The notes beneath the pieces were generated by a model. It worked only from the letters and a program-made list of their open reading frames with translations, searched no databases and was not told the DNA's origin. Below, piece after piece: positions 45,004 through 55,678 of a DNA stretch of 64,000 nt (position 1 is its first letter; each line of letters starts with the position of its first letter). Origin of the DNA: Gammaproteobacteria bacterium (GTDB lineage Bacteria; Pseudomonadota; Gammaproteobacteria; Granulosicoccales; Granulosicoccaceae); the NCBI GenBank assembly GCA_002746645.1, contig PDPU01000023.1:143922-207921 (forward strand). The letters run 5' to 3'. The position numbers were made by a program, and so were the translations under genes.

Positions 45004-47160
45004 ATGAGTTCGCTCGACACCCTGCACCATCCAGGCAAGCCTACCCCGGCGCGCCGACGTACCGATCGTGACCAGTTGCTCGATCAGCGCTTTCTCGATT
45101 GGGGCAGCCGTGACTCCGATATCGAGCTGCTGCCGCACTCACCGCTGGCGCTCGCGAAAGTGCTTGCGAACCCGGAGGGTGGCCGTCTGGTACTGCAGGC
45201 CCGGCACGTATCCGAGGCCGCTGTCGGTGAACGTGCCGAAGGCGACGGGCGCCGCGAACCCACCGGCAATGCAAGGCTCGGGGAAACCGCCCGGGAAACG
45301 GCCAGAGCAAATCTCCTGACGGCCCACGATGCAGACACGCTCGCCCAGCGCTGCAAGCTCATCCAGATCGAGAATGCGCTCGTGAAACAGCAGGGACTCC
45401 GCCAACTCTACTTCGTGGCGGGTTTTCTGCGGTTCGAGGGCAGCAACGAGCATCTGTGCGCACCGCTGCTGCTCTATCCCATGCTGCTGGCGAGAAACCC
45501 CGAGAACAGGGCCTGCGAACTCCGGCTCGATGGTGGCCCGCCCGAGCAGAACCGCGAACTGCTTGCCCTGCTTAAGCAGCAATACGGCCTCACCGTGCCA
45601 GGGCTTGCCGACGACACCCCTTTGAGCGACTACTTCGCCGATGTGGCCGATGCCTTGCGGTCCAGTACGCAATGGCAACTCAGCTTCGATTGCGCGCTCG
45701 GCAATGCAGCCAGCATTTCAGGCCAGGACACCGGTAGCACCTCACTCGGCATACCGAGAATTCCCGAACACTTCGACCCCGCGCTCGCGCTCAGCCTGAC
45801 CGGCAACCAGACGCTCGGGCAGCTCAACGCCGTTCTGAAACTGATTCCCGACTATCAGCAACTGATTCCCGATCACCAGCGACACGAGCCGACGACAGCA
45901 GCCAGACAGCCGTCACTGCCGCGCAGCACGAACGTGGCAGGGCTCCGGGAATATGCCGCCCGCCTGGCCGCCGAAGGGCTCGATCACATCGCATTTCGTC
46001 GCCTGCCCGAACTGCCCCAGCGCATGGAGCGCTGGTCGTCGGCGCTGTCGCGCTGCCTCCGCAGCCCGCTGCTCAACCAGACCCTGGCACGACCCAACAT
46101 GAGCGTGCGCGAGATGATTCGCCTCTCGACACTCGGCGAGCTGATCGACAAGGCCCCGCAGGACATCGAACAGTATGCCCACGGCGACCTCGCCTTCCGT
46201 GCCAACGCCACGCTGTGCCAGCGCGCCCAGCATCAGGCCGGACTGATCGCAGAGGAAACCGACGCTTTGCGCCCCGTCTTCGACGTCGATCGCGTTCCTT
46301 CACTGGAGCAGTTGCTGAGTCTCATCAACGAACTCGAAGGCAGTTACGGTGCCTCGATCGACATCGTCAACGAACACTACTTCCACGCCCGCCGCCAGTT
46401 CGCCGATTTCTGCATCGAGAAACCCGGCGAACTCGACGAGCAGCACCGCGATGAACTCCGTCAGCTCGCACGTCTGCTCCGCTTCCGCGAACTCTTCGTC
46501 AACAACACCGAATACCGCCAGGCACTGGGCCCAGGCTACAAGGGCATGCACACCGACTGGGCGGCACTCGAACGCAACCTGGCCTACGCGCAGGAACTCG
46601 CTCAGGTGCTCGGCTCCCAGGAACTTGCCGCCCACATACTCGAGCACTGGAACGCCTTCCGCAGCAACTACGTCGACGAACTCGACATGCTGCTCGAGAG
46701 CGCGGAAGCCGCACGGCGCCTCCTCGCCACGATCGGCAGCCGCTGGCAGAGCCAGAGCCTCAGCGTCGTCATCGCCCATGCGCGCGTGACCGCAAGCCGA
46801 CTCGGCGAATGGGAACAGATCTACGGCCCGGCCCACAGCCACGCCGACAAGACCGCAGCAACGGTGCTCTCGAGCTTTACCGGCCGCTCGCGCGATGACG
46901 TGCTCGTCGAGACGCACGTGAACGAGATGCAGACCCGCATCCAGCGCCAGCTACTCGATGGTACTCTCGGTCGCGAACAGGTCACGGCCACGATCGGCTG
47001 GCTGCGGGCTGCGAGTGACGCGGCCCGGAAAGGTGAGCTTGGCATGGAGGAACTGGTGGAGTGTTTCGCATCCCCGTCCTTGCCGCCCGTGCTCGAGAGC
47101 AACACAGCGTCTGGCGCGGCGCACAGCCCCCCTTCCCGCGGGTGCCGTTCGATGAACTGA
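45004..47160 (+). CDS. helicase-like DUF4011 protein lacking ATPase motifs
   Basis: 718 residues. LIQIENALVKQQGLRQLYFVAGFL and LCAPLLLYPMLLARN match DUF4011, the N-terminal part of large SF1 helicases. Residues 500-570 (NTEYRQALGPGYKGMHTDWAALERNLAYAQEL) resemble the segment that, in those helicases, lies between ATPase motifs. No Walker A or B motif is present anywhere, and Cys/His-rich nuclease ends are absent. It may be a degenerate or repurposed relative. It lies between msrP and a HAD gene, unrelated to both. Confidence 0.6.
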   Translation: MSSLDTLHHPGKPTPARRRTDRDQLLDQRFLDWGSRDSDIELLPHSPLALAKVLANPEGGRLVLQARHVSEAAVGERAEGDGRREPTGNARLGETARETARANLLTAHDADTLAQRCKLIQIENALVKQQGLRQLYFVAGFLRFEGSNEHLCAPLLLYPMLLARNPENRACELRLDGGPPEQNRELLALLKQQYGLTVPGLADDTPLSDYFADVADALRSSTQWQLSFDCALGNAASISGQDTGSTSLGIPRIPEHFDPALALSLTGNQTLGQLNAVLKLIPDYQQLIPDHQRHEPTTAARQPSLPRSTNVAGLREYAARLAAEGLDHIAFRRLPELPQRMERWSSALSRCLRSPLLNQTLARPNMSVREMIRLSTLGELIDKAPQDIEQYAHGDLAFRANATLCQRAQHQAGLIAEETDALRPVFDVDRVPSLEQLLSLINELEGSYGASIDIVNEHYFHARRQFADFCIEKPGELDEQHRDELRQLARLLRFRELFVNNTEYRQALGPGYKGMHTDWAALERNLAYAQELAQVLGSQELAAHILEHWNAFRSNYVDELDMLLESAEAARRLLATIGSRWQSQSLSVVIAHARVTASRLGEWEQIYGPAHSHADKTAATVLSSFTGRSRDDVLVETHVNEMQTRIQRQLLDGTLGREQVTATIGWLRAASDAARKGELGMEELVECFASPSLPPVLESNTASGAAHSPPSRGCRSMN

Positions 47161-47166
47161 ATCCGG

Positions 47167-48093
47167 TCAGGTCGTACTCACGATCCAGTCAGGACGCACA
47201 CCACTCCGCCCGATCACCTCCTCGATGTCTGCCTCGCGCATGAGACCGTGATCGCTGACCAGCACCGTCTTCCAGCCGGCTGCCGCACCACCGAGAATGT
47301 CGGTGTGCAGCGTGTCGCCAACCATGGCGACGCGCGTCGGATCGACATCGGCGGGCAACGACTCGAGCGCTTTCGCGAACGCATTGGCGAAGGGCTTGCC
47401 GGCAAAGACAGGCGTGGCGAGCCCGGCATCGGCAATCAGATGCGCAAAGAGACCCGGTTCGCGCGTCACGCCACCTGGCATCGGCGCGACGAGATCGGGG
47501 TTCCCGACCAGCAGAGGGCGTGGCCGCTCGGCCAGTGCGCGGCACATCAGGCGATGGCGGGCATCGTTCCAGTCACCCGTGGCGAGAAGCACGAAACCAT
47601 CGACGCGGGCGTAGTCATCCGGATCATCACGAAGCCATACGGGCTCGTCGCAGAGCTGCCGAAGTGCCGAGTTTTCGAGCGCCGAAAAACCCCAGCATGT
47701 TTCGCTGCGCGAGGCCAGCAGGGCTGTCAGCGCATCGCGGCTGGACACCACTTCCTCGCGCGTGAAGTCGATGCCGAAACGACGGTATTTCTCCACGGTA
47801 CGTGCGGTGGGCAGCGACGCGCCGTTGGTCAGCACACGCAGCGTCTTTCCCGCTGCCCGAAGTGCGGGAATCCGTGTCACTGCGGAAGGCACGGGATCCT
47901 GGCCGACGTTCAGGACACCGAAGCCATCGAGCACGAACACGTCGATATCGTCAACGAGATCGGACAGCGTATCGGCCATACGGGTGACTGGCGGAAACGC
48001 CGCGTCGGGAAATCGTGCCGACACGTCGATGTACCGTTCGATTGCCTGCGCCGCCGACAACCAGGGCGCGTCGTCGTTGAAGATGTCAGCCAT
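47167..48093 (-). CDS. HAD-IIA family hydrolase (NagD-like)
   Basis: 308 residues. The HAD nucleophile motif reads FVLDGFGVL, with a second motif LTNGAS and motif [28 protein letters not shown] and [14 protein letters not shown] cap segments fit the NagD-like subclass, which act on sugar or nucleotide phosphates. DGFGVL replaces the common DMDGVL, keeping the two catalytic Asp positions only partly (D then G). Its start overlaps the purL stop by 8 nt, so the two are co-transcribed. Confidence 0.85.
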   Translation of the reverse strand: MADIFNDDAPWLSAAQAIERYIDVSARFPDAAFPPVTRMADTLSDLVDDIDVFVLDGFGVLNVGQDPVPSAVTRIPALRAAGKTLRVLTNGASLPTARTVEKYRRFGIDFTREEVVSSRDALTALLASRSETCWGFSALENSALRQLCDEPVWLRDDPDDYARVDGFVLLATGDWNDARHRLMCRALAERPRPLLVGNPDLVAPMPGGVTREPGLFAHLIADAGLATPVFAGKPFANAFAKALESLPADVDPTRVAMVGDTLHTDILGGAAAGWKTVLVSDHGLMREADIEEVIGRSGVRPDWIVSTT

Positions 48094-51000
48094 CGACCCA
48101 TACCCTCGCGTTCTCGAACATTCGGAGCCACGGCCCGTTCTCGCCCCAGCCGCGTGGATGCCAGGAGTTCGTGACGCTCCGGAACACGCGCTCGGGGTGC
48201 GGCATCATGATCGTGGCCCGGCCATCGTCGGAGCAGAGTCCGGTGATGCCCGCGCGCGAGCCATTCGGGTTCAGGGGGTAGTCTTCGGTGATGTTGCCGT
48301 GGTTGTCGACGTAGCCAAGTGACACCCTTGCATTGTCTCGCTGGACATCGCTCTCGAACACCGCCCGCCCCTCACCGTGGGCAACGACGACCGGAAGGCG
48401 CGAGCCTGCCATGTCGGTGAAGAAGATCGAGGGGGATTCGTAGACTGCCACCGTCACGAAACGCGACTCGAACTGTTCGGAGCGGTTGCGCTCGAAGCGG
48501 GGCCAGTGCGCTGCTCCCGGAATCAGGGATTTCAACTGCGAGAGCACCTGGCAGCCATTGCAGACGCCGAGGCTGAAGGTGTCTTCGCGCGCGAAGAAGG
48601 CACCGAAAGCGGCCGCCAGCGCGTCGTGCCGGAGAATCGACTGCGCCCAGCCGGTGCCGGCGCCGAGCACATCACCGTAGGAAAAGCCACCGCAGGCGAC
48701 CAGGCCACGAAAGTCCGTGAGCCGCTGACGACCGGCCGCGAGGTCACTCATGTGTACATCAACGGCCTCGAAACCCGCCGTATCGAAGGCAGCCGCCATT
48801 TCGAGATGGCCGTTGACGCCCTGCTCACGCAGAATGGCCACGCGCGGCCGGGACACGAGCAAGGCCGGTGCGGCATCGATCAGGGAACTGTTCGGGTCGA
48901 AGCTCAGCACCGGAGTCAGACCGGGATCGTCCTCGGCCGCCACGTGCAGGAGTTCCAACTCGGCGCAATCGGGGTGGTCGCGCAGGCGCTGCATCCGGTA
49001 GCTCGTCTGCCACCACTGCCGCCGCAGCTCCGCCACGGGCACGCTGTAGTGCAGCTCGCCTCGCTGGCGGATGGCAAGGTCGGGCACGCTCGAGAGCGAG
49101 CCGATCACGTGCACGTGATCACCGATGCCCGCGGCCTCGAACACCGCCATGACCTCCGCATACTGGCTCTGGCGAATCTGCAGCACGCCTCCCACCTCCT
49201 CGCTGAAGAGCGTTGCCACGGTATCGTTCGGCAGACTGTCGAGTTCGATCTCGGCGCCGACCTTGCCCGCCATGCACATCTCGGCAAGAGTCACGAACAA
49301 GCCGCCATCGGAGCGATCGTGCCAGGCCAGCGCCAGTTCCCGCTCGACGAGGGTTTGCAGGGCCGTGAACAGTCCCCTGAGCATTGCCGCGTCGTCGACA
49401 TCGGCCGGCGTGTCGCCGATGGCCGAGAAAACCTGCGCCGCGGCCGAGCCACCCATCCGGTTCCGGCCTGCGCCAAGGTCGATGAAGACCAGATCGGTGT
49501 CGCCACAGTCGGTGGCGAGAACGGGCGTGAGCGTCTTGCGGACATCGCTGACGGGCGCGAAGGCCGAAACCACGAGCGACAGCGGAGACACCACTTCCTC
49601 GGCCTCACCCGCCGCATTCTGCCAGCGCGTGCGCATCGAGAGACTGTCCTTGCCGACGGGAATGGCGATGCCGAGCGCGGGCGCGAGTTCCCTGCCGACC
49701 GCTGTGACGGCATCGAAGAGTGCGGCATCCTGTCCGGGAGCGCCTGCCGCCGCCATCCAGTTGGCCGAGAGCTTCACTCGGCCGATGTCGCCAATGGCGG
49801 TGCCGGCGAGGTTCGTCAGCGCTTCGGCCACGGCAAGACGTGCCGAAGCCGCCGCATCGAGCACCGCCACGGGCGAGCGTTCGCCCATCGCCATGGCCTC
49901 TCCCGTGTACCCGCGAAAGCCCGTGACGGTAACGGCCTGATCGGCCAGCGGCAACTGCCAGGGCCCCACCATCTGATCGCGCACCACCTGCCCGCCAACG
50001 CTGCGGTCGCCGATGGTCACGAGGAAGTTCTTCGCGGCAACGCCCGGCAGTTGCAGGACGCGCTCGGCAACGGCTTCGACGCTCAGGCCGGCGGTGTCGA
50101 AAGCCCTGCCCTCAGGCGACGGTGAACCACCCGCTGGCGCGCCGTTTTCACCACCGCCCGCAACGTCGGTGTCGGTGCGAGCAGCAACAGGTGCGGATTC
50201 ACGCTGCGCATCGATGTGCGTTCGCGGCGGCTTGCCGAGCAGTACGTCCATGGGCATGTCCACCGGGCGGTTGTCGAAGTGGCTGTCGGCGACCACGAGT
50301 TCGCGCTCTGCCGTGGCTTCGCCCACCACCGCGAAGGGGCAGCGCTCGCGCCGGGCCAGTGCTTCGAAGGCGTCGAGGTGCGCACGGTCGACGGCGAGCA
50401 CGTAGCGCTCCTGCGATTCGTTGCACCAGATGGCCATCGGCGACAGGCCCGGCTCGTCGAGCGGGATGTCGCGCAGCGCGAAACGACCACCGCGACCGGC
50501 GTCGTTGACGAGTTCCGGCAGCGCGTTCGAGAGCCCACCGGCGCCGACGTCATGCAGCGAGAGAATCGGGCTTTCGTCACCAAGCGCGATGCAGCGATCG
50601 ATCACTTCCTGGCAGCGCCGCTGCATCTCCGGGTTGCCACGCTGCACCGAGGCGAAGTCGAGTTCGGCATCGCTCTCGCCGCTCGCCACCGACGAGGCCG
50701 CGCCACCCCCGAGACCGATCATCATCGACGGCCCGCCGAGCACGACGATGGCCGCACCCGCCGGCACCGGCCGCTTGTCGATGTTGCCGGGGCGGATGTT
50801 GCCGAGACCACCGGCGATCATGATCGGCTTGTGATAGCCCCAGTGCCGATCCGCCGCATCGTGCTGAAAGGTGCGGAAACAGCCGCCGAGGTTCGGGCGC
50901 CCGAATTCGTTGTTGAAGGCCGCGGCACCGATCGGGCCTTCCTGCATGATGTCGAAAGCCGAAGCGAGACGATCGGGGGCACGCAGGGCGCTCTCCCAGG

Positions 51001-52240
51001 GCTGGGCATGATCGGGTATGTGCAGATCCGACACGGTGAAGCCACAGAGACCGGCCTTCGGGCGTGCGCCATTGCCCGTGGCGCCTTCGTCACGAATCTC
51101 GCCGCCGGCACCCGTCGCCGCCCCCGCGAAGGGCGCGATGGCGGTCGGGTGATTGTGCGTCTCCACCTTGATCTGGATGCCGACCTCTTCCTCGAACACC
51201 GCATAGACGTTGTCGGGCCCCGCCCCGAAGCGTTTTGCCCTATGGCCCTCGATGACGGCGGCGTTGTCGTGATAGGCCGACAGCACACCCGCGGGCGACG
51301 TCGCGTGCGTGTGACGGATCATGCCGAAGAGCGTTTCGTCCTGATCCATGCCATCGATGGTCCAGCTGGCGTTGAAGATCTTGTGGCGACAGTGCTCCGA
51401 ATTCGCCTGCGCGAACATCATGAGTTCGGCATCGCTCGGGTTACGCCCGATGCTGCCGAAGTGGGCAACGAGGTAATCGATTTCGTCGTCCGAGAGCGCG
51501 AGCCCCATCTCGGCGTTCGCTGCCACCAGCGCTTCCCGCCCGCCGCCGACCACATCGACGACGTGCATGGCTTCGGGAGCCTCGTGGTGGAACAGCCGCG
51601 CCGTTGCGAGGAGCGTCGGCACGGCGGATTCCGTCATGCGGTCGTGAAGGATGGCGGCGATGGCCGACCAGCGTTCGTGAGACGGCGCAGCGTCATCGTT
51701 TTGCGTATCGGCGGCGGACGCCTCGTCATCCAGCGTGATGCGATAACGAATGCCGCGCTCGATTCGCGCAACGGCGTCGAGCCCGGCATTGCCGGCGATG
51801 TCGGTGGCCTTGCTCGACCATGGAGAATGCGTGCCGAAGCGCGGCACGACGTGGACGTGGGTGATGATGCCGTCGGTTGCGTCGTGGGCGGCGACGTTGG
51901 CCGCCTCGTGGGCCCTGTCAGGAGCAGCGGCGGTCCCTTCATGGCCAGCGCCGTTGGCTACGTCATGGGCCGCTTCGTGAGTCACACCCCGGGCCACGGT
52001 CTGAGCCATGCCTTGGGCACCGCCGCCGGGTTCGGCATCGAGCGGATGGCGTTCGGCCGCGAGCAGGGTTTCGAGCGCGGCCATCAGAGGCTCGCTCCAG
52101 CTTGCGCCGTCTGCCAGTTCGACGATGAAGACCTCGCGTGCCGCGAGCGAAGTCACGCCGAGACGGCGCGTCGAACAGGCCGTGAGCAGCCGTTCGAGAC
52201 GAAATTCGGAAAGAGCGGCCGAGCCGAGGAAGCAGCGCAT
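48086..52240 (-). CDS. purL: phosphoribosylformylglycinamidine synthase PurL
   Basis: 1384 residues, about 90 longer than E. coli PurL. The N-terminal domain ([20 protein letters not shown]), the two FGAM synthase halves ([46 protein letters not shown]) and a C-terminal glutaminase domain ([10 protein letters not shown] with catalytic Cys; MPHPERVF) are complete. It makes FGAM from FGAR, Gln and ATP in purine synthesis. A repetitive Ala/His/Gly-rich insert of about 50 residues lies near residue 75-125. A second linker of about 40 residues is also longer than usual. Confidence 0.97.
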   Translation of the reverse strand: MRCFLGSAALSEFRLERLLTACSTRRLGVTSLAAREVFIVELADGASWSEPLMAALETLLAAERHPLDAEPGGGAQGMAQTVARGVTHEAAHDVANGAGHEGTAAAPDRAHEAANVAAHDATDGIITHVHVVPRFGTHSPWSSKATDIAGNAGLDAVARIERGIRYRITLDDEASAADTQNDDAAPSHERWSAIAAILHDRMTESAVPTLLATARLFHHEAPEAMHVVDVVGGGREALVAANAEMGLALSDDEIDYLVAHFGSIGRNPSDAELMMFAQANSEHCRHKIFNASWTIDGMDQDETLFGMIRHTHATSPAGVLSAYHDNAAVIEGHRAKRFGAGPDNVYAVFEEEVGIQIKVETHNHPTAIAPFAGAATGAGGEIRDEGATGNGARPKAGLCGFTVSDLHIPDHAQPWESALRAPDRLASAFDIMQEGPIGAAAFNNEFGRPNLGGCFRTFQHDAADRHWGYHKPIMIAGGLGNIRPGNIDKRPVPAGAAIVVLGGPSMMIGLGGGAASSVASGESDAELDFASVQRGNPEMQRRCQEVIDRCIALGDESPILSLHDVGAGGLSNALPELVNDAGRGGRFALRDIPLDEPGLSPMAIWCNESQERYVLAVDRAHLDAFEALARRERCPFAVVGEATAERELVVADSHFDNRPVDMPMDVLLGKPPRTHIDAQRESAPVAARTDTDVAGGGENGAPAGGSPSPEGRAFDTAGLSVEAVAERVLQLPGVAAKNFLVTIGDRSVGGQVVRDQMVGPWQLPLADQAVTVTGFRGYTGEAMAMGERSPVAVLDAAASARLAVAEALTNLAGTAIGDIGRVKLSANWMAAAGAPGQDAALFDAVTAVGRELAPALGIAIPVGKDSLSMRTRWQNAAGEAEEVVSPLSLVVSAFAPVSDVRKTLTPVLATDCGDTDLVFIDLGAGRNRMGGSAAAQVFSAIGDTPADVDDAAMLRGLFTALQTLVERELALAWHDRSDGGLFVTLAEMCMAGKVGAEIELDSLPNDTVATLFSEEVGGVLQIRQSQYAEVMAVFEAAGIGDHVHVIGSLSSVPDLAIRQRGELHYSVPVAELRRQWWQTSYRMQRLRDHPDCAELELLHVAAEDDPGLTPVLSFDPNSSLIDAAPALLVSRPRVAILREQGVNGHLEMAAAFDTAGFEAVDVHMSDLAAGRQRLTDFRGLVACGGFSYGDVLGAGTGWAQSILRHDALAAAFGAFFAREDTFSLGVCNGCQVLSQLKSLIPGAAHWPRFERNRSEQFESRFVTVAVYESPSIFFTDMAGSRLPVVVAHGEGRAVFESDVQRDNARVSLGYVDNHGNITEDYPLNPNGSRAGITGLCSDDGRATIMMPHPERVFRSVTNSWHPRGWGENGPWLRMFENARVWVDG
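51866..52015 (-). repeat. in-frame degenerate repeat inside purL
   Basis: On the coding strand units such as GGCATGGCTCAG, ACCGTGGCCCGG, GGTGTGACTCAC and GAAGCGGCCCAT follow one another in frame. They encode [20 protein letters not shown] sequence not found in typical PurL. Confidence 0.7.
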
Positions 52241-52342
52241 GAGCCGGTGTCCCGGGGTGATGGGTGGACGGGAAAGCGCCTATGCTACCCGCCCTGCTGC
52301 AGGAAAACCGCGTGAAGCGCGCCACGCAACACACTTTGTCAC

Positions 52343-52371
52343 TTGAAATGGCACGCTGCCGGCCGCATACT
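52343..52371 (+). promoter_or_regulatory. candidate ssrA promoter
   Basis: TTGAAA and CATACT are separated by 17 bp. The mature RNA begins 26 bp after the second box, which allows a short processed leader. Confidence 0.5.
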
Positions 52372-52397
52372 AGGGGCAGTCAGGATTGACACTTACC

Positions 52398-52770
52398 GGG
52401 GAAGACATGGTTTCGACGGGAGTGGCGAACCCTGAGGTGCATGCCGAGGTTCAGATCACCTCGTTAAACCATCTGAAAAACAATAGTTGCCAACGACGAC
52501 AACTACGCACTGGCTGCCTGATTAGTCCAATACGACTTTTCTGTCAGTTCTACCCTGTCAGTGGTATGCCTGTGGGCTGCTGCGGGGGCACATGACACAG
52601 GATCGCGTGAAGGGCCGCCCTTGCACCTGATCGTTAAACCAACAATGGGCTCGCTGGCGGTTACCCTGTTCGTCGGGTAGCAACCGGCCAAAGCCAAAGA
52701 CGAAACTAAGCATGTAGTACCAAAGGCGGAGTGCTTTCGGACGGGGGTTCGACTCCCCCCTTCTCCACCA
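52398..52770 (+). ncRNA. ssrA: tmRNA (ssrA)
   Basis: 373 nt. The 5' end GGGGAAG pairs with CTTCTCC before ACCA at the 3' end, forming the tRNA-like acceptor. GGTTCGACTCCC is the T-arm. The tag reading frame at 52489-52521 encodes ANDDNYALAA and stops at TGA, a proteobacterial degradation tag. tmRNA rescues stalled ribosomes. The left boundary repeat of the island starts within its last six bases. Confidence 0.97.
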
Positions 52771-52787
52771 ACAACGGAACCCCAGCC
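52765..52787. repeat. left direct repeat (attL-like) at the 3' end of ssrA
   Basis: A 23-bp stretch beginning in the CCACCA end of ssrA recurs at 63765 with two mismatches. The 3' end of ssrA is a well-known integration site for tyrosine-recombinase elements. Confidence 0.75.
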
Positions 52788-52807
52788 GATTCTGGCTGGG
52801 GTTTTTT
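52778..52807 (+). terminator. rho-independent terminator of ssrA
   Basis: A 10-bp stem (52778-52787 with 52794-52803) with a 6-nt loop is followed by a T-tract (TTTT). The first arm overlaps the direct repeat. Confidence 0.9.
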
Positions 52808-52808
52808 G

Positions 52809-53306
52809 TTGGCTCATACCGAAGCCGCAAGACGGCTTCGCCACCTGATCGAACTCCACGGGATCGGGCTGCCCACCGAAAGAAACCGCGCAGCGACCAT
52901 CCGTGCCGAGCTCTCGCGGCTGCTGATCGAGGGCAGGCAGCTGTCTCTGCCGGTCATCGACGAAGCCCATCATCTCAGGAACGATGTCCTCAAGGATCTT
53001 CGATTGCTGACCAACGACGAGATGGACTCCGAAAACCGTCTCTGCATGCTGTTCGTCGGCCTCACCGAGTTGCGGCGTCGGCTACAGATGTCGGTACACG
53101 AGTCTCTCGACCAGCGCATCGTGGTGCGTTATCAGCTGAACTTCCTTCCACCTGCCGAGGGCTTGAGGAATGCTCTGGATCGGCGCCTCGGCAAGGCGTT
53201 CGAGCAGCCGTGCGACACGGCAGTCGCGGCCGTGCATCGCCCAGATCAATCGTTGCCAGTTCGGCGTCTGACCACGTCATGGTGTACTCTCCGTCACGAT
53301 CCATGA
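52809..53306 (+). pseudogene. fragment of an ExeA/TniB-like transposition ATPase
   Basis: The frame encodes VIDEAHHLRNDVLKDLRLLTN, then LCMLFVGLTELRRRLQM and DQRIVVRYQL. These match the Walker B half of the AAA ATPases that accompany some DDE transposases. The Walker A half is absent on the left, and after YQLNFL the frame departs from the family pattern, so the gene is broken at both ends. It marks past transposon activity at the island edge. Confidence 0.65.
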
Positions 53307-53369
53307 CTGCGAAGCGCAGTGCAAGCGTCAAAGGATTGCCGAGGAAAGAAAGGAGACATTTTTGTATGA

Positions 53370-53552
53370 CAATATGGGCCGAGCCAGAAAGAGCTGGCCC
53401 ACGAGATGGACGTGAGCTTTTCCACCATCAACCGCTGAGAATACAGCAAGACGGTTCCCGTCCAGCTGGCGAAAAGGCAATTCGAAGCTTCTTGTAAGCG
53501 GATGGCTGGACAAGGCAAGCTGAATCTCGACAACAAGGACATTCACTCATGA
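53370..53552 (+). pseudogene. XRE-type regulator remnant with an internal stop
   Basis: The frame reads SQKELAHEMDVSFSTINR, then TGA, then EYSKTVPVQLAKRQFEA and continues to a stop that overlaps the hsdM ATG. The helix-turn-helix pattern is that of small regulators placed before hsdM genes, where the residue after NR is normally Trp (TGG), so a TGG-to-TGA change is likely. The part upstream of SQKEL is also missing. Confidence 0.7.
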
Positions 53553-55678
53553 CCCCACGCAATTTTCAGCAACTGGCGAATTTCATCTGGTCCGTGGCCG
53601 ACCTGCTGCGCGGGCCGTACCGGCCGCCGCAGTACGAACGGGTCATGCTGCCTTTGACGGTGCTGCGCCGTTTCGACGCGGTGCTGGCCCCCACCAAGGA
53701 GACGGTGCTCGAACGCTACGAAACCTTGAAGGATAAAGACCCGCAGCCGGTGGACCGGGTGCTGAACGAACTGGCCAAGGACGACGACGGCAAGCCGCTG
53801 GGATTTCACAATCACAGCCAGCTCGATTTCCACAAACTCAAAGGCGATCCGGACAACATCGGCCCTCACCTGGTCGACTACATCAACGGCTTTTCCGAGA
53901 ACATCCGCAAGATCTTCGAGCGTTTCGAATTTGAAAAGGAGATCGAAAAACTCGAAGAAGCCAACCGCCTCTACCAGGTGGTTTCGCAGTTTGCCGAAAT
54001 CGACCTGCACCCCCGTCATGTGGACAACATAACCATGGGTCTGGTGTTCGAAGACTTGATCCGGCGCTTCAACGAGGCAGCCAACGAAACGGCCGGTGAC
54101 CATTTCACCCCGCGTGAAGTCATTCGCCTGATGGTCAATCTGCTGCTTGAGCCCGATACCCAGGTGCTCACCCAGGCGGGCAAGATCGTCACCATCTGCG
54201 ACCCGGCCTGCGGCACCGGCGGCATGCTGGCCGAAAGCCAGAACTGGCTGCGCGCCCACAACGAACACGCCACCGTCAAGGTCTATGGCCAGGACTACAA
54301 CCCGCGCTCCTACGCCGTCGCCGCCTCCGACCTGCTGATCAAGGGACACAAGGACAGCCGCATCGAATACGGCAACACCCTGACCAACGACCAGTTCTCC
54401 GACATGCGTTTCGACTACCTGCTGGCCAACCCACCCTTTGGCGTGGACTGGAAGGGAGAGAAGAAGGAGATCGACCGGTGGCCCAACTTTCGTGGCTACA
54501 ACGGCAAGCTGCCGCGCATCAATGACGGCGCGCTGCTCTTTCTGATCCACATGATCGCCAAGTTCCAACCGTGGCAGCAAGGCAACCGCGACAAGCCCGG
54601 CTCGCGCATCGCCATCGTCTTCAACGGCTCGCCGCTCTTTACCGGCAGCGCAGGCAGCGGTGAAAGCGAAATCCGCCGCTGGATCATCGAGCATGACTGG
54701 CTGGAGGCAATTGTCGCCCTGCCCGAGCAGATGTTCTACAACACCGGCATCGGTACCTTCGTCTGGGTGCTCAGCAACCGCAAGGAGAACCACCGCAAGG
54801 AGAAAATCCAACTGATCGATGCCCGTGAGCGCTGGACGCCGATGAAACGCAGCCTCGGCAACAAGCGCCGCTGGCTGGATGAAAAGGCCATCGAGGAAGT
54901 GACCCGCGAGCACGGCGCGCTGACCGAGTCGAAGACCAGCAAGGTTTTCGACAACGCCGATTTCGGCTACCGCCGCGTCACGATCCTGCGACCGCTGCGC
55001 CTCAAATTCCAGATCACCCAGGAGGCCAGGGAACGCTACCTCGATGCCTGCCCGGAACTGCTCGACGCCGTGCTGGCTATCGAAGAAGTGTTCGGCAGCG
55101 AAGCACATTACGACTGGAACCAGGTGTGGGATGAGGTGCAGCAGATCGTCAAACGATTGCCCGACGATGTCGAAGGCTGGACCAAGGGTGCCAAGGGCAC
55201 GGCGCAGAAAAAGGCCTTCCGCAATGCCTTTACCGAGGTCGACCCCGAGGCCGGACCGGTAATCACCAAAGCGCACAAGGAAGCCGCGCTGGACCTCGAA
55301 GCGTTGTTTCCCGGCCAAGTTCTGCCCGAGCTTGCGATGGATGAGCTGAAAGCTCTGTTGGGACTCAACCTGGCCGGGAAAGGGAAACATGTCGAGTACG
55401 AGGCCGACTCCAACCTGAAGGACTTTGAAAACATCCCCCTCAAGGAAGACGTCATCAGCTACGTGCTGCGCGAGGTGCGCCCCTATGTGGCGGACGCCTG
55501 GATCGACCGCAACACCCTGGACGAACAGGACGCCGGCATCGGCAAGGTGGGGTATGAAATCAACTTCAACCGCGAGTTTTTCCAGTACCAGCCGCCGAGG
55601 CCGCTGAACGAGATCGACGCCGAACTGGAAGCGGTGGAAAAACGGATCATGGGGCTCTTGCAGGAAGTGACGGAGTGA
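53549..55678 (+). CDS. hsdM: type I restriction-modification DNA methyltransferase HsdM
   Basis: 709 residues. The N-terminal helical domain (NFQQLANFIWSVADLLRG) is followed by the N6-adenine methylase core: DPACGTGGMLAES is the AdoMet-binding motif (about residue 218) and LLANPPFG the catalytic NPPF (about residue 294). A long C-terminal region follows. It modifies host DNA and forms the core of the HsdR2M2S complex. Its stop overlaps the GTG of the next gene. Confidence 0.97.
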   Translation: MTPRNFQQLANFIWSVADLLRGPYRPPQYERVMLPLTVLRRFDAVLAPTKETVLERYETLKDKDPQPVDRVLNELAKDDDGKPLGFHNHSQLDFHKLKGDPDNIGPHLVDYINGFSENIRKIFERFEFEKEIEKLEEANRLYQVVSQFAEIDLHPRHVDNITMGLVFEDLIRRFNEAANETAGDHFTPREVIRLMVNLLLEPDTQVLTQAGKIVTICDPACGTGGMLAESQNWLRAHNEHATVKVYGQDYNPRSYAVAASDLLIKGHKDSRIEYGNTLTNDQFSDMRFDYLLANPPFGVDWKGEKKEIDRWPNFRGYNGKLPRINDGALLFLIHMIAKFQPWQQGNRDKPGSRIAIVFNGSPLFTGSAGSGESEIRRWIIEHDWLEAIVALPEQMFYNTGIGTFVWVLSNRKENHRKEKIQLIDARERWTPMKRSLGNKRRWLDEKAIEEVTREHGALTESKTSKVFDNADFGYRRVTILRPLRLKFQITQEARERYLDACPELLDAVLAIEEVFGSEAHYDWNQVWDEVQQIVKRLPDDVEGWTKGAKGTAQKKAFRNAFTEVDPEAGPVITKAHKEAALDLEALFPGQVLPELAMDELKALLGLNLAGKGKHVEYEADSNLKDFENIPLKEDVISYVLREVRPYVADAWIDRNTLDEQDAGIGKVGYEINFNREFFQYQPPRPLNEIDAELEAVEKRIMGLLQEVTE

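Noticed and set aside
50216..52315. 699-codon open frame on the plus strand
   Set aside because: It is fully antisense to purL, has no recognisable motif, and its composition is that of the complementary strand of a GC-rich gene.
52731..52808. coding start inside ssrA for the ATPase fragment
   Set aside because: This stretch is the tRNA-like end and terminator of tmRNA, not protein-coding DNA.
53543..55390. 615-codon open frame on the minus strand
   Set aside because: Antisense to hsdM, whose motifs are beyond doubt; the antisense product is low-complexity Val/Asp/Gly sequence.
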